Source of the DNA: Pyrus communis
Lineage: Eukaryota > Streptophyta > Magnoliopsida > Rosales > Rosaceae
Direction of reading: 5' to 3'
Assembly: GCF_963583255.1 (NCBI RefSeq)
Contig: NC_084817.1
Location: 2,891,043-2,955,042 of the forward strand
Length of the DNA stretch: 64,000 bases
Within the stretch, counting starts at the first letter, position 1. Every line of letters starts with the position of its first letter. A program made the translations under genes and the position numbers. The notes beneath the pieces are model-generated. The model had not been told where the DNA came from. It ran no database searches and worked only from the letters and a program-made list of their open reading frames with translations. Below are positions 44,505 through 55,942 of the stretch, one piece after another.

Positions 44505-46121
44505 ATGGTCACTGCAACTTAGTTACAGATTGTTCAGTCACCGATTACCAGTCTTCTCTCCATCGTCTCCACTTCTGTTACAGTAAAGCTTAATGATTCC
44601 AATTATCTTACTTGGAGCTTTCAGGTCCGATTGCTTCTGGAAAGCCATGGAATTATGGGATTTCTTGATCGTTCAAGAAAGTGCCCACCACGGTTCAACG
44701 ACAATTCTGAAGTTGAAGGGGTTGAAAATGATGACTACCTGGTATGGAAAATGCACGATCGTGCACTAATGCAGTTGCTCATTGCCACATTATTAACCAC
44801 TACCATTTCCTGCGTCATTGGGTGCAATAGTTCTGCCAAGATGTGGTTGAATCTCACTGAGCGATTCTCTGCTGTGACAAAAGCAACGATCTTCCAGATG
44901 AAGACAGAACTTCAGAATATTAAGAAAGGGTCAGAATCAGTTTCTGTTTATCTCCAAAAGATTAAGGATGCAAGAGATCATCTTGCTGCAGCTGGAGTAA
45001 TTTTTGATGATGAAGATATTATAATTCTTGCATTAAAAGGACTACCTATAAAATTTAACACATTTCGATGTGTGATCAGAGGAAGGGAGAATGAGATATC
45101 TCTCAAAGACTTCAGGTCTCAACTCCTGGCTGAAGAAGCTATCATTGATCAGTCTTTTGACAGTTCTTCCGGATTGTCCTTTGGTAGTGCCATGGTTGCT
45201 GGAATTCAATCTGACAAAAGGAAAACACTTGTTCTTGATCAAGATCAACCACGGTCCTCCTCTGATCCATCTTTCAGGCACAATGGAGGATCCAGTTTTG
45301 CTAATTCCAATCATAATACTTGATCTTACAACACTGGGAGTTACCACAACTTTGGCAACTATAAGGGTAACAATTTCAGGGGCAAAGGGAGAGGCAGATT
45401 CCAATACAATTCAGGTCCCAGATTTTCCAACGGTAATCCCGGCATTCTTGGTACTCCAAAGCCATATCAATCTCACTGCCCAGATCACCCTTTTGAGATT
45501 CCTACTTGTCAAATATGCAACAAAAAGGGTTATGTTGCTGCAGATTGCTTTCAAAGACATACCAACACTACCTTGAGCTCTCCTATTCAATGTCAAATCT
45601 GTTGGACATATGGACACTCAGCTCTTCAATGCTATCACAGAAGTAATTTTGCATATCAAGGGAGGCCTCCAACCACTAATCTCAGTGCTATGTATGCCAA
45701 TCATCAATCTTCAGCATCATCTGACCAATTTTGGCTTGCAAACACTGGTGCTACATCACACATGACATTTGACTTGGCAAATTTGGACCTCTCCACTTCA
45801 TATCAAGGAACTGATACAATTACCACTGCAAGTGGTGCAGGTTTGCATATTTCCAATATTGGCACGTCTAAATTGGTTGTTCCTCATCATTCCCTCACTC
45901 TTAAGAATGTATTACATGTTCCAAAGCTTTCTCAGCATCTGTTATCCGTTTATCAACTATGCAAAGACAATAGGTGCAGATTCATTTGTGATGATGTTTC
46001 TTTTTGGGTTCAAGACAAATCCACAGGGAAAATCCTACTCAAGGGGCTGTGTAGAGCTGGTTACTATCTTATACCATTCACTATTTCACAGAAGCAAGCT
46101 TCACCACCTACATCTCATTGA
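44505..46121 (+). pseudogene. Copia 2 gag and protease, three nonsense codons
   Basis: From ATG 44505 the frame meets TAG at 44520 (codon 6), then runs open through the gag core (LNDSNYLTWSF, AKMWLNLTERF) to TGA at 45321. It continues in the same frame through two zinc knuckles and the protease to TGA at 46119. The first knuckle reads CQICNKKGYVAADC with Tyr in place of the ligand His (codon TAT at 45531); the second, CQICWTYGHSALQC, is intact. The protease motif reads NTGATSH with Asn for catalytic Asp (AAC at 45741). Each change is explicable by one C-to-T or G-to-A transition. Confidence 0.88.
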
Positions 46122-47627
46122 TGTTTCCTTGCAAAACCAGTTCACTCAAGCATATGGCACAAAAGGCTAGGACACACATCCAATGCAATTACTTCTGCAA
46201 TTCTACATCAATCTCAAGTACCTGCATCACTAGACACATGTTCATCCATTTGTACACCATGTTTAGAGGGCAAGTTCACCAAATTACCATTTCAATTCCC
46301 TGTAAACAAATATGTACATCCTTTAGAAAAAATCCACAGTGATGTATGGGGACCTACCCCTTTACTATCCTATGAAGGATTTCGGTATTATGTGACCTTC
46401 ATAGATGATTGTACTCGTTACACATGGATTTTTCCATTAAGAAATAAATCAGAAGTATTTGCCACTTTTGTTCATTTTCATGCCCATTTGAGTACACAGT
46501 TTTCTGCTATAGTTAAAATCTTTCAAAGTGATGGTGGTGGTGAGTATACAAGTACCAAGTTTCACCAATTTTTAGCACAACATGGGATTTTACATCACAA
46601 ATCATGTCCCTATACACCTGAACAGAATGGTTTAGCAGAAAGAAAACACAGGCATATTGTAGAAACAGTAGTAACCCTTCTTCAAACTGCCAAACTACCT
46701 AAGCAATTTTGGGTTCATGCTTGTGCTACTGCTACTTACTTGATAAATAGGATGCCTTGTGCTTCTTTACGCATGAAGTCCCCTTTTCAAATGCTATATA
46801 ACACTGTTCCTGAGATTAACCATCTCAGGGTTTTTGGTTGTGCCTGTTTTCCTTTGCTCAAACCATATAATTCTTCTAAACTTCAACCTAAGACAGCAAC
46901 TTGTGTGTTTTTGGGATATGCAAGTCAATATAAGGGGTTCATATGTCTAGATATTGCCACTGGTAAAATTCAAGTGTCCAGACATGTTTTATTTGATGAT
47001 GCTAGTTTTCCATACTCAACTTTCACAGTGTCACACACTTCAAAATTATCTTTTGCATCACCTATTACAATGCATCCACCCATGTTACCTCCAGTCATCA
47101 CATTATCAAATCAAGCAGTCACACCCTTATTTCATTCCATCTCATCTCCTACCACAGAGTCCTTGTCTATGCATTCATCTAGTGCTTCAGAATCTTTTTC
47201 TGCATCTCGAACCTCAGAATCCTTGGAAATAGGTGCATCTCGTGCTCCAGAGTTTGATTCTTTACCTGCACATGACACACATGCATTACACATACCCTGT
47301 GCCTCTTCTCTACATCAGTTGCCTCCACCTAGCTCCAGTACACAGCACCATATCCTTGTGGATCCTGATTTCCACCTTGAGAGACTCAAAGTGGTTCTGT
47401 CCATACCAATGAATGTACATCCCATGCAAACAAGGTCCAAGAATGGGGTGTTCAAAAAGAAAGCTTTGTTAGCTACGGTTACTTCTGAACCCAAAACATT
47501 CAAAACTGCTTCCCAAGTTTCTGAATGGCAGATTGCAATGCAAGAGGAAATAGAGGCTCTTCATTCTCAACATACTTGGTCTTTAGTCTCATTACCACCT
47601 AATAAGAATTTAGTTGGATGCAAATAG
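46122..47627 (+). pseudogene. Copia 2 integrase segment
   Basis: Same frame as the preceding segment. GAG-pre-integrase (IWHKRLGHTSN at about 46152, CTPCLEGK), then integrase with Asp in HSDVWGP, catalytic Asp at 46530 (QSDGGGEY) and Glu at 46638 (AERKHRH), followed by a Ser/Pro/His-rich linker. It reaches the start of reverse transcriptase and stops at TAG 47625-47627 in LVGCK*SYKIKK, where copia elements have Trp (TGG to TAG). Confidence 0.9.
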
Positions 47628-49004
47628 AGCTACAAAATTAAAAAACATGCAGATGGGTTTGTGGCAAGGTACAAGGCACGACTTGTAGCACAAGGGTATA
47701 GTCAAGAAGAGGGTGTTGATTATTTGGAGACTTTCAGTCCTATGGTAAAACCTACAACTATAAGGTTGATCTTTGCCTTAGCTGCTCAATTCAAGTGGTC
47801 TCTTAGGCAGCTAGATGTCAAAAATGCCTTCTTACATGGCATCCTTCAAGAGGAAGTATATATGGCACAGCCTCCGGGTTTTGCGAGTGTCACACATCCT
47901 TCAAACTATGTTTGCAAACTTCACAAATCATTATATGGTCTCAAGCAGGCTCCTCGAGCCTGGAATGAAAGGTTCACCAGCTTCTTACTAAGCTTGGGAT
48001 TTCAAGTTTCACAGGCTGATCCCTCGCTGTTTATACAACAGTCTTCAAAGGGCACGGTGTTATTGCTTTTGTATGTTGATGATGTCATTCTCACAGGTAA
48101 TAGCACTCAATTGATCAACGAAGTGATCACAGCTCTCACTGTAGAATTCGAAATGAAGGACTTGGGCCTCCTGCACTACTTCCTGGGATTGCAGATCAGT
48201 TACACCTCAGAAGGATTGTTTGTTTCTCAAACAAAGTATATTAATGAGTTAGTTGATAAAGTTGGCCTCCAGGACTCTAAACCGTGTGCTACACCATGTC
48301 TCCCATATCACAGACTCCTCAAGGATGATGGGAAGCCGTATCACAATCCGGATCAATATAGAAATGTTGTTGGCGTTCTTCAATATCGTAATTTGACAAG
48401 ACCTGACATAGCATTTTCAGTCAATCAAGCTTGTCAGTTCATGCACAATCCTATGATTTCTCATGTCATTGCAGTTAAGCGAATCCTTCGTTATCTCAAA
48501 GGGACATCCACTTATGGTATTCATTTTAAACCCGAACCATTGCATCTGCAATCTTATAGTGATGCAGATTGGGTAGGAGATCCAAATGATCGCAGATCCA
48601 CTTCAGGGTTTGTTGTATTTCTTGGTTCCAACCCCATCTTATGGGCATTAAAGAAGCAACACACGGTATCCCGAACATCCACAGAAGCTGAGTATAGAGC
48701 GTTGGCAATCACGGCTGCAGAACTTGCCTGGATTCGACAACTATTCTGTGATATGCATATACCTTTACATTCCTCTCCGCTGATATATTGTGACAATGTC
48801 TCAGCTATTGCCCTCTCTACAAATCCTGTGTTCCATGCAAAATCCAAACACATTGAGATCGACTATCATTTTGTCCGTGAAAGAGTCACTCGGGGTGATC
48901 TTCAAGTTCAACATGTGTCTTCGACAGACCAATCAAAAAAATATCCTAACAAATGGCTTGTCTGCACCATTATTTCAGCACCATTGCAACAATCTGATGC
49001 TTAG
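47628..49004 (+). pseudogene. Copia 2 reverse transcriptase and RNase H segment
   Basis: Continues in frame after the [47 protein letters not shown], catalytic YVDD at 48073-48084, then RNase H ([59 protein letters not shown]). A frameshift in the A-rich stretch around 48937-48945 replaces the usual LTKGLS end; the true C-terminus continues in another frame to the purine tract. RT and RNase H catalytic motifs are otherwise kept. Confidence 0.9.
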
Positions 49005-49032
49005 TGTTCTCGAGCATCAGCTTGAGGGGGGA

Positions 49033-49361
49033 TGTAAGAAGGATGAAGTTCAAAAGTGTGATCCATGTGAGGAAGTTATCAATGGTCAAAACAAAGCCAC
49101 TTGTTAAAAGATTAAATAGGTTGTTATACATATAGTTGGTTAGTTAGAATTTGTTGCTTTGGTTAGAGTGAGTTAGTTGATATAAGGAGGTAGTTAAAGA
49201 GAAGTACTTGCTCTGCAAGTTTGGCATTGAAAAACTTCCATATAAGTGAACAATGTAAATCATATGGGGCTCCTAATGAAGAAAAACATTTTCTACTGAT
49301 ACCACTTTCTCTCATCTCTTTTATCTCTCTTCTTAAAACTATTATTGTAGCTATCTTAACA
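49033..49361 (+). repeat. Copia 2 3' LTR
   Basis: 329 bp, begins TGTAAGAAGG after the GGGGGGA purine tract and ends CTATCTTAACA before TACTC. Confidence 0.93.
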
Positions 49362-49369
49362 TACTCTAC

Positions 49370-49890
49370 CCTTGACGGAATACACAAACCTTAGTCAAAT
49401 CCTAACGGGCTAATGGGCCACATACCCTAGGAAGGTCCTAGAAGCCCACAATCAATATGCCCTAGACCCAATTCATTGCAAACGGTCCAAGTCGATTGCC
49501 ACTGAACCTACGCATATCACCTTGATATGTAATGGGCTTATTTATCAATCTCTTAGCATGACAAGACTCTCCAAAGAATATTTAGGAATCTCATTAGAAT
49601 ATTTCTCCATCAATGTACCTACTAGATAACTTTCTGCTAACAGGTTCAACAAACTTGGACACTAGGGTTAATTTTTCAATTTTCTATAAATACCTTAGGT
49701 CAACCACTTGATTCTGGTAATAAAAAAAATCTCACCACACTCTTATTACTTCCTACATTCTTTTTTACTTGGGAACCAGAGATCCTTTGGCCAGCACTGG
49801 TGTTAGTCTAACTCTGTTTGTCTCTTTTCTTGTGTGTAGGTTGTAAGAGCAACCATATAAGCTCTATAACAAACTAGCCAAGAACATAAG
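49370..49890. other. Unassigned segment, LTR-like features
   Basis: Contains a CTATAAATA box at about 49683-49691, CTTATTACTTCC, and CAGCACTGGTGTTAGTCTAAC followed by TTTCTTGTGTGTAGG, resembling the R-U5 end of a plant gypsy LTR. No partner LTR or terminal duplication was found. Confidence 0.35.
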
Positions 49891-49892
49891 AT

Positions 49893-50354
49893 TTAACTAA
49901 CTAAATCACAATCATCACTCCAAATATTCTGTATATGCAAATACTGAAGTAATATTTGCAACACATACCAGCAAAACTGTTTGCCGAAGTCTTTCCCGTG
50001 TGTTCTGTCATAATAGTCCTTCATAGTTTGTTGTATGATCTCCCTATCCCACACATGGTGAAGATTGGATTTGTTTCTGTGCCAACGCAAGGCTATCGTG
50101 TTTCCTCCCTCATCTGTCCTGAACCCGACATGCATCAGCTGATGAATATCTCCCACAAAGTGTGACAAGAAAACCAAGGTCTCAGCCATATTATATCGAC
50201 GGTCAGATGTGTCTTCTGTGTAGTGTGAAAACTGAGAGGTGAAGTTTTGGATGGTACCAGTAACACACATGTTCTTTACGGCATTGATCAAAGGAAAGAA
50301 TAGTGCTAGACACCATATCATAACTATGTTCAACAAATTAGGATTAAGAGCCAT
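49893..50354 (-). pseudogene. S1/P1-type nuclease fragment (plant ENDO family)
   Basis: The minus-strand frame starts ATG 50354 with a hydrophobic leader (NIVMIWCLALFFPLINA) and passes at once into the middle of an S1/P1 nuclease: NMCVTGTIQNFTSQ, then FLSHFVGDIHQLMHVGF and GGNTIALRWHRNKSNLHHVWD, which carry His/Asp zinc ligands of the family (secreted single-strand nucleases acting on RNA and DNA). A good donor (GCTG|GTATGTG, about 49967) follows KDFGKQFC. The N-terminal mature region with Trp1 and the first His ligands is absent, as are the 3' exons; the full enzyme is about 300 residues. A truncated copy, possibly with its leader fused by deletion. Copia 2 lies downstream, possibly related to the missing 3' part. 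Confidence 0.75.
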
Positions 50355-50359
50355 TAGAG

Positions 50360-51180
50360 AAATCTATACACAACCTTCTCCTCTCTGCAAAACTCAATGC
50401 TCTCCAAGTTATAGGTAATTGGAACAATAAGAGCGTATTTTTGTGAGAGCAGGGGCTTATGGTTTTTATACCACAAAATCTGGATTACCCTATAATAATC
50501 CTACAAGGAATACAAGACCAAATCCTTGTACAAGTATGAGTTCTATTCTCAAGCCAACGGTAGAGTTTCAATCCAAACCAAAGTTGAATTAACTCTTAGA
50601 AACACATTAAGACCTCTTTATACCAATCTGAAATAACAATGATTATTACTAAACTGTGAGAATCACACTCATACTCTAACATAGGTTTCGCCAATAAAAT
50701 ATGAGGTGCAAATTTGCTCCCACAAATACAACAATAGAAATATCCTTTAACTAATCATGCAATGACATGTGAATTTTGTACAATGCGTTATTACCCTTAT
50801 GGTAACTTCACAATATCATGATCAGGATGCAGACAAGTTCCCACCTATACCTTGATTTCCTCCAATGTGAGGAGTTCCTTTGAAAGCTCTCCACTTTTCC
50901 TAGTTCTCAAATCAGAAATTGTTTTCATATACACACAACTGCCTTTTTGCAACAAGTTCACATTAGTAGACAAGGCAAGTTGGTGATTCCTTGGAACAAA
51001 GCCTATGTTAATTCTGAATCAGAGGTTTGGTTTGATCAATTTACAAACTTCGAACATTCCAACTCTTTTATTAATTTCTAAACTTACTGAAACAAGAATT
51101 TGAATCGTTACAAGAAATAGTGCATACAATAGTATACAAATGTGAAACCAATTTGGTATTTTGAGCAAAGATGGTGAGCC
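50360..51180. other. Intergenic DNA, no gene seen
   Basis: AT-rich spacer between the nuclease fragment and the PPR pseudogene. I searched for missing nuclease N-terminal codons on the minus strand upstream of 50354 and did not recognise them. Confidence 0.45.
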
Positions 51181-51183
51181 AGC

Positions 51184-52230
51184 TTATGCAGCCAACAAAA
51201 CCGAATCATGATTTTGGAGAGGAGCATCATCACAGCAGTCGCCGACATAATCGAAATTATGCATCAAAACCATTAAATTAGCAACAACATCCATCCTTCT
51301 GATTTCCTCCATCAAAACTGCCAATACGAAATATACCTCTTTGCAGTGGGGATGGGAGCAATCTTCGGCTTTGAAAGAAAACACCTCATTCTTGGTTTCT
51401 ATCCAACTCCAGCCGGGGACTCTTCTCACACCCTTTTCCCTCATAAGCCTCTTTACACTAGCTTTCTCAACCCACCTTTTGAGATGTCCATACATGTTGA
51501 AGAGAAGAACGTAAGTGCAGTGCTCTTCCGGTTCTAGGTCTAGCAGATGGCTTGCAATTTGAGTAGCTAATTCAATATTCCCAAAAGCCTTACAGGCACC
51601 AAGTCTTCAAAACCATTGCGTCGGGTTTAAATGGCATTGCCTTCAATCAGGCCTTTTGCCTCATCTAGACGCCCAGCTCGCCCGTATAGATCTACTGCGC
51701 ACGCATAATGCTCCATTCGCAGGGTTATTCCATAATCGAATTCCATGGATTTTAGAAATTTGCTGCCTTGTTCTACCAAACCCATGTGGCTACAGGCAGT
51801 TAGTACTGCAACAAAGGTTATATGATCTAGTTTCACCTTTTCCTTCTTCATTTGGAAGAAGAGGTCGAGTGCAACATATCCCTGCCCATGCTGTGCATAT
51901 CAGAAAATGATTGAGTTCCAAATGCTTGAGCTGTCTCTGGGGGTCTCTTCAAAGGATTTTCTAGTATCCTCAATGATCCCACACTTTGTGTACATAAATA
52001 TCAAAGAACTAGCGACAAATTCATTGGACTCGAGCCCTGATTTATGTGCCAATGCATGAGCCTGTTGACCCAGTTGGAGGGTTACTAAATCCGAACTTGA
52101 CCTGAGGACAGCTGAGAGAGCATAATGATCAATCTCTACCTCCGAATTTTTCATATCCCCAAAGAGTTTCAAGGCATCTTCATTTAAACCAATTTGTGAG
52201 AATCCGTCAAATTCTCTCTCCACTCACCAA
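51184..52230 (-). pseudogene. PLS-class PPR protein pseudogene (3' portion)
   Basis: Three minus-strand frames form one decayed gene. 52223-51900 has PPR motifs (GLNEDALKLFGDMKNSEVEI, YALSAVLRSSSDL, FVASSLIFMYTKCG), ending at a TGA after IWNSIIF; the same frame resumes with YAQHGQG. 51851-51627 has HITFVAVLTACSHMGLVEQG and MEHYACAVDLYGRAGRLDEA. A frameshift near 51600 then leads to 51495-51184 with the E/E+ region (MYGHLKRWVEKASVKRLMRE, GVRRVPGWSWIE). The 5' half is missing upstream of about 52230. PPR proteins of this class bind organellar RNA; this copy cannot encode an intact one. Confidence 0.85.
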
Positions 52231-52885
52231 TGCTGGACAGACTCAGAACATGTGATTGACTAATTGACCAAATATATTATATTGATCGACCAACTACTCA
52301 CATCTTGCAACTATCCATTGATTCTTATCTAGCAACTATGATCTTATTTAAAAATGAAAAAGAATAACATAAACTCAAGAAAGATAACAGCCATTTCAAT
52401 TTCCTCTCTGTACCCTGATCATTTAAAACAAAATGAATTGGTCTTCTACGTTAATTGACAGCTCAAATAATATAAGGTTTTACAAATGCATGTTAAAAAC
52501 AATTTTAGACATTGAGCAACGCTTACAAAGTAGTACCATTTGGCTATAATTGCCTTTCAATTTTTCTCCTCCAACCAACAAAACCGTCACCAGATTGCAA
52601 GTATTTTCATTCCTTCAGGCATTAGTCGTCGGACAAGAGGCTCGAATTTCGCCTTCATCACCTGTCTTCACGCCGATGCTAGCAGGTTTCAAGAATGACT
52701 CGGTCCAGATCTGGAAAAAAACTAACTTGGTCCTGTGCAAAAATCTCCACTTGTTTTCTTCTTCAGTTCTTCTGCCATTGGTTAGCAAGACGGAATCCGA
52801 TTGAAACAGCCCTCTGTGCTAAGAGATTCTGGTAGTACTGATTATTGAAGGCAAACGATGTTTTAGGCTCGGGTGTCCTCCCATG
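52230..52885. other. Intergenic DNA, no gene seen
   Basis: No recognisable coding sequence; the 84-codon frame at 52550-52804 has no family I know. The right-hand duplicated block starts at its end. Confidence 0.45.
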
Positions 52886-53107
52886 AATTTGTCCTCGGCG
52901 GTTTTGTTGCCTTCTGTGACCTTGCTGTTGGTGGGTCATCTTTAACTAGCTTTCTTTGATTTGTGGTTGTTGTTCCTATCTATGTAGTGCTTTGTGGAGG
53001 TTGTGGAGTCGTTTTTTCCATCATTTTTGCGGATTTGGTTGGGTTGTTTGGAATTTTGTTTCTCGGCAATGCTCTGCTTCTGTGGCAGGAGAGATTTTTC
53101 AGTGTGA

Positions 53108-53262
53108 CCGTCATACAAGGTGGTACATTACGTGTTTCTATATAAATAGTGGGATATGTGTGTTAAAAGATTAATAACTTAAAAATTAAAATTTTCCACC
53201 ACTTACATAAAAATATGTGGTATATCATCTATATTCCTGTCATAAGTAAAAATTTCTCCTGC
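53108..53262. mobile_element. MITE family M6, copy 2
   Basis: GGTGGTACATTACGTGTTTC...TTAATAACTTAAAAATTAAA...ATATGTGGTATATCATC. Same order as the copy at 9762-9903. Confidence 0.5.
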
Positions 53263-53408
53263 GGTAGCAGTTCAAGTAGGATTGTAGGGTCTTTGTTTGG
53301 TTTTTCCATTTCTGGGCTCAAAACTTTATTTTGGGCTTTCTAATTTAGAGACCAGTGATTATAAATTTTTAATTGAGAGACCATTGCTCTAAATCAATAC
53401 TAATTAAG

Positions 53409-53590
53409 TTTATCACTAGTATTATTGTCTAGTGGTATTTCTTTTCACTTGTAAATTAGAGGTCCTAACTTCGATTCTCGCCAAAGGCGATTTAAACTAC
53501 TTTATTGCTAATCTATTGTAAGGCATAACGCATAACTCATTCCCCACCCTCTTAATGTAAATAATATCGTTTGTAAAAAAATGCAAATTA
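53409..53590 (+). mobile_element. SINE family S3, copy 4
   Basis: ATTATTGTCTAGTGGTATTT head, CACTTGTAAATTAGAGGTCC, TTCGATTCTCGCCAAAGGCG (B-box region), body, then TAAATAATATCGTTTGTAAA and an A-rich tail. Flanked by ATTAA-containing repeats. The paralogous site at about 4918-4930 is empty. Confidence 0.8.
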
Positions 53591-53599
53591 ACTCATCAC

Positions 53600-54985
53600 C
53601 TCGATTTCAAAATCAATAATATTTAGGGCAACGACTAGTACTCTAAACATCTTACTAGTAAACACTTTGAACCCCATGCTATACACCATATGTATTCTGT
53701 GTCACATAATTGTTATTAAAATATTAAGATATAGTTGGCGCCAGTAGGTCAAAAGGAGAGATTGTTTAGTGCAGATATTTTTTTAGTATGTCTAGAACAT
53801 GGGATTAAACATTACATATCATAGATAATTGGAGAGACAATTGAAAAAAAAAAAAAAAAACTTCATTTGTATAATAACATGTAACGTACCATTCCGTGTT
53901 CAAATACACTAAAAATTCTCTGGACGAAAACACGGCTTCGTGTCAAGTGCTAAGACTTGTGCGCTTGTTGCACCCGACTAGCTCATACTAGACTAGCTTG
54001 GCTTAGACTAAGTAGTACTAAAATTGTGAATCGTTTGATGAAATGTCGCATTAAGACTAAATTTATTTTTAAATTAATTATAAAAACTAAATTTCACATT
54101 CTGATCTGAATAATTAAATTTAGACATCCTCCAAATTCTTTTTTCTTTTATTTTTTTTTAATTGATGAAGTTCAAGATAATCATGGTAATTCTAATATAT
54201 TACGAAAAATAATAATAATAATTAAGTTCATCAATTTCCCTTCTTCATGCCTCTCCATCTCTGTTCATCTGCCATATCCTTGCTAATCCCACCCAATTAG
54301 GAAAACAAATAGTTGCAGACCTGTTTTCTCCCAACGGCATGCTTTGATGAAGAACAATACATGGCTCTCACCAGTTCACGCGAAGGAGGCGTAATGGACA
54401 TGAATGTAGTGGATGACAAATCTGATTCATTTGTGGTATTCAATTATCGATTTCATTTATGTGCGGGGTTCTAACAGTTTGAAAATTGAAGACAAGTTTT
54501 TAATTTTCAATCCAAAAAACTTCCGGAACCATACTTTCTTTTCAATTTTTTGAAACTTTTAGAATACCTATTATCTCGAAATATCTTAGAAAATAATTTA
54601 GGATTCCTACATTTTACAAGTTTGACTCAGTCTATTTAGTATGTTTATAACAAGGAAGAAAATAGAATTTCTGCATTTTACAAATTTACTCAATCTAATA
54701 GGCAAATTTAAAGATACTTGAATTGGTTCGGCATCAACTGTCGCCTCGTGAAGTTTGGTTTCTCGCTTATGTGCTATATGGATATGATCATGGGATTGCT
54801 TGTCTTGTCACTGTTTCAATTAAGATGGATCCAAAAATGGTTCGCTGAATGAGAGCTTATTAATCAAGAACAAATTAATAGAGTATTCATGTATTTTTCA
54901 TTCCTAACTTGCACTACAAGAAACTGCTTTTTAATGACAAAATTTATGGCATTTAAAACAAAAATGTCATTAAAAGAACCCATGA

Positions 54986-55018
<33 letters not shown>

Positions 55019-55335
55019 CAAATGATCTCACTCTCTCTCATGACATGTATTTTAAAAAGCGTCAAGGGTAAGATCCTTTAATGACTTTTTTTTTCTAAAC
55101 GACATAAGTTTTACGTTATTAAAGGGTAATTTTCTTGTAGTGTAAGTGAGAGCACCTTTAAGAATTTAACCCCATTTTCATGAAAAATCAAGCTAATTTT
55201 GTCTTTTTCTCTATTTTTTTCTTTACTTGTTGCATTGATAATTTAATACTCATTCATGTTAACAATAATATGCTACTCAATATGATTTTAAACATGAGAT
55301 CGGGAGTGAGCAAACAAAGAAGGGGGAGGAAAACT
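53600..55335. other. Intergenic DNA of the duplicated block
   Basis: No gene recognised. It contains poly-A and poly-T tracts (about 53844-53860 and 54990-55018) and CTACAAGAAACTGCTTTTTAATGAC / AAAGGGTAATTTTCTTGTAGTG as an imperfect inverted pair (about 54912-55142), which probably marks another MITE, partly shared with 5380-5600. Confidence 0.45.
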
Positions 55336-55342
55336 TAATAAC

Positions 55343-55628
55343 TGTCACATCCGGGCCTGAGGTGGGATCACTTTCCGGGCTCTACTCCACCGTAGCACGA
55401 CATTGTCTGCTTTGGGCCCCCAACACACCCTCACGGTTTTGTTTCTGGGAACTCACGCGAGAACTTCCCAGTAAGTCACCCATCATGGGAATGCTCTCGC
55501 GTACTACTCACTTAACTTCGGAATTCCGATGGAACCCAAAGCCAGTGAGCTCCCAAAAAGCCTCATGCTAGGTAGGGATGAGAATATACATATAAGGATC
55601 ACTCCCCTGGACGATGTGGAATCTTACA
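55343..55628 (-). mobile_element. Cassandra solo LTR with ATAAC target duplication
   Basis: Reverse-oriented Cassandra LTR: the plus strand reads TGTCACATCCGGGCC...GTGGAATCTTACA. It is flanked by ATAAC at 55338-55342 and 55629-55633. The 5S-like boxes are present in inverted form (CCCATCATGGGAATGCTC, CACTTAACTTCGGAATTCC). The matching empty site in the left duplicate reads AAAACTTAATAACTCAACTA (5797-5816) with one ATAAC. No internal domain remains. Confidence 0.92.
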
Positions 55629-55942
55629 ATAACTCAACTAGAATTTGTAAATATTTCACAAGATTAATATATACACTAAATTTTCAACTTTGGAAAAAAG
55701 AGAGGGTATGTGCCCTCCCTCTCCTCTGACTTATACTTTCTCGAGCTCTAAACACATGACCATATTCTGAGTACACCTCAAAATTATTCTCAACATACAT
55801 ACACAACATTACTTAATATCTTTTTTGGTTGGGAAACCAATGTTTTATTTTTAATTTACTAGCTGTATTACTAACACATAACCTATCCACTTTGTTTAGG
55901 TGTATCAGTATTACAATTGTATCTGTTGGTTCACCTAATGAA

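Larger units (their letters stand above)
43975..49361 (+). mobile_element. Ty1/copia retrotransposon 2 (stop-codon decayed)
   Basis: LTRs 43975-44303 and 49033-49361 (329 bp each, TGTAAGAAGG...TATCTTAACA) are flanked by TACTC (43970-43974 and 49362-49366). The primer site starts TGGTATCATCGCC at 44304; the purine tract CTTGAGGGGGGA is at 49021-49032. By eye the LTRs differ at 7 positions, all transitions. Gag-pol reads in a single frame from ATG 44505 to about 48935, broken by stops at 44520, 45321, 46119 and 47625, with a final frameshift near 48940. Distinct from copia 1 in LTR and protein sequence. Confidence 0.95.
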
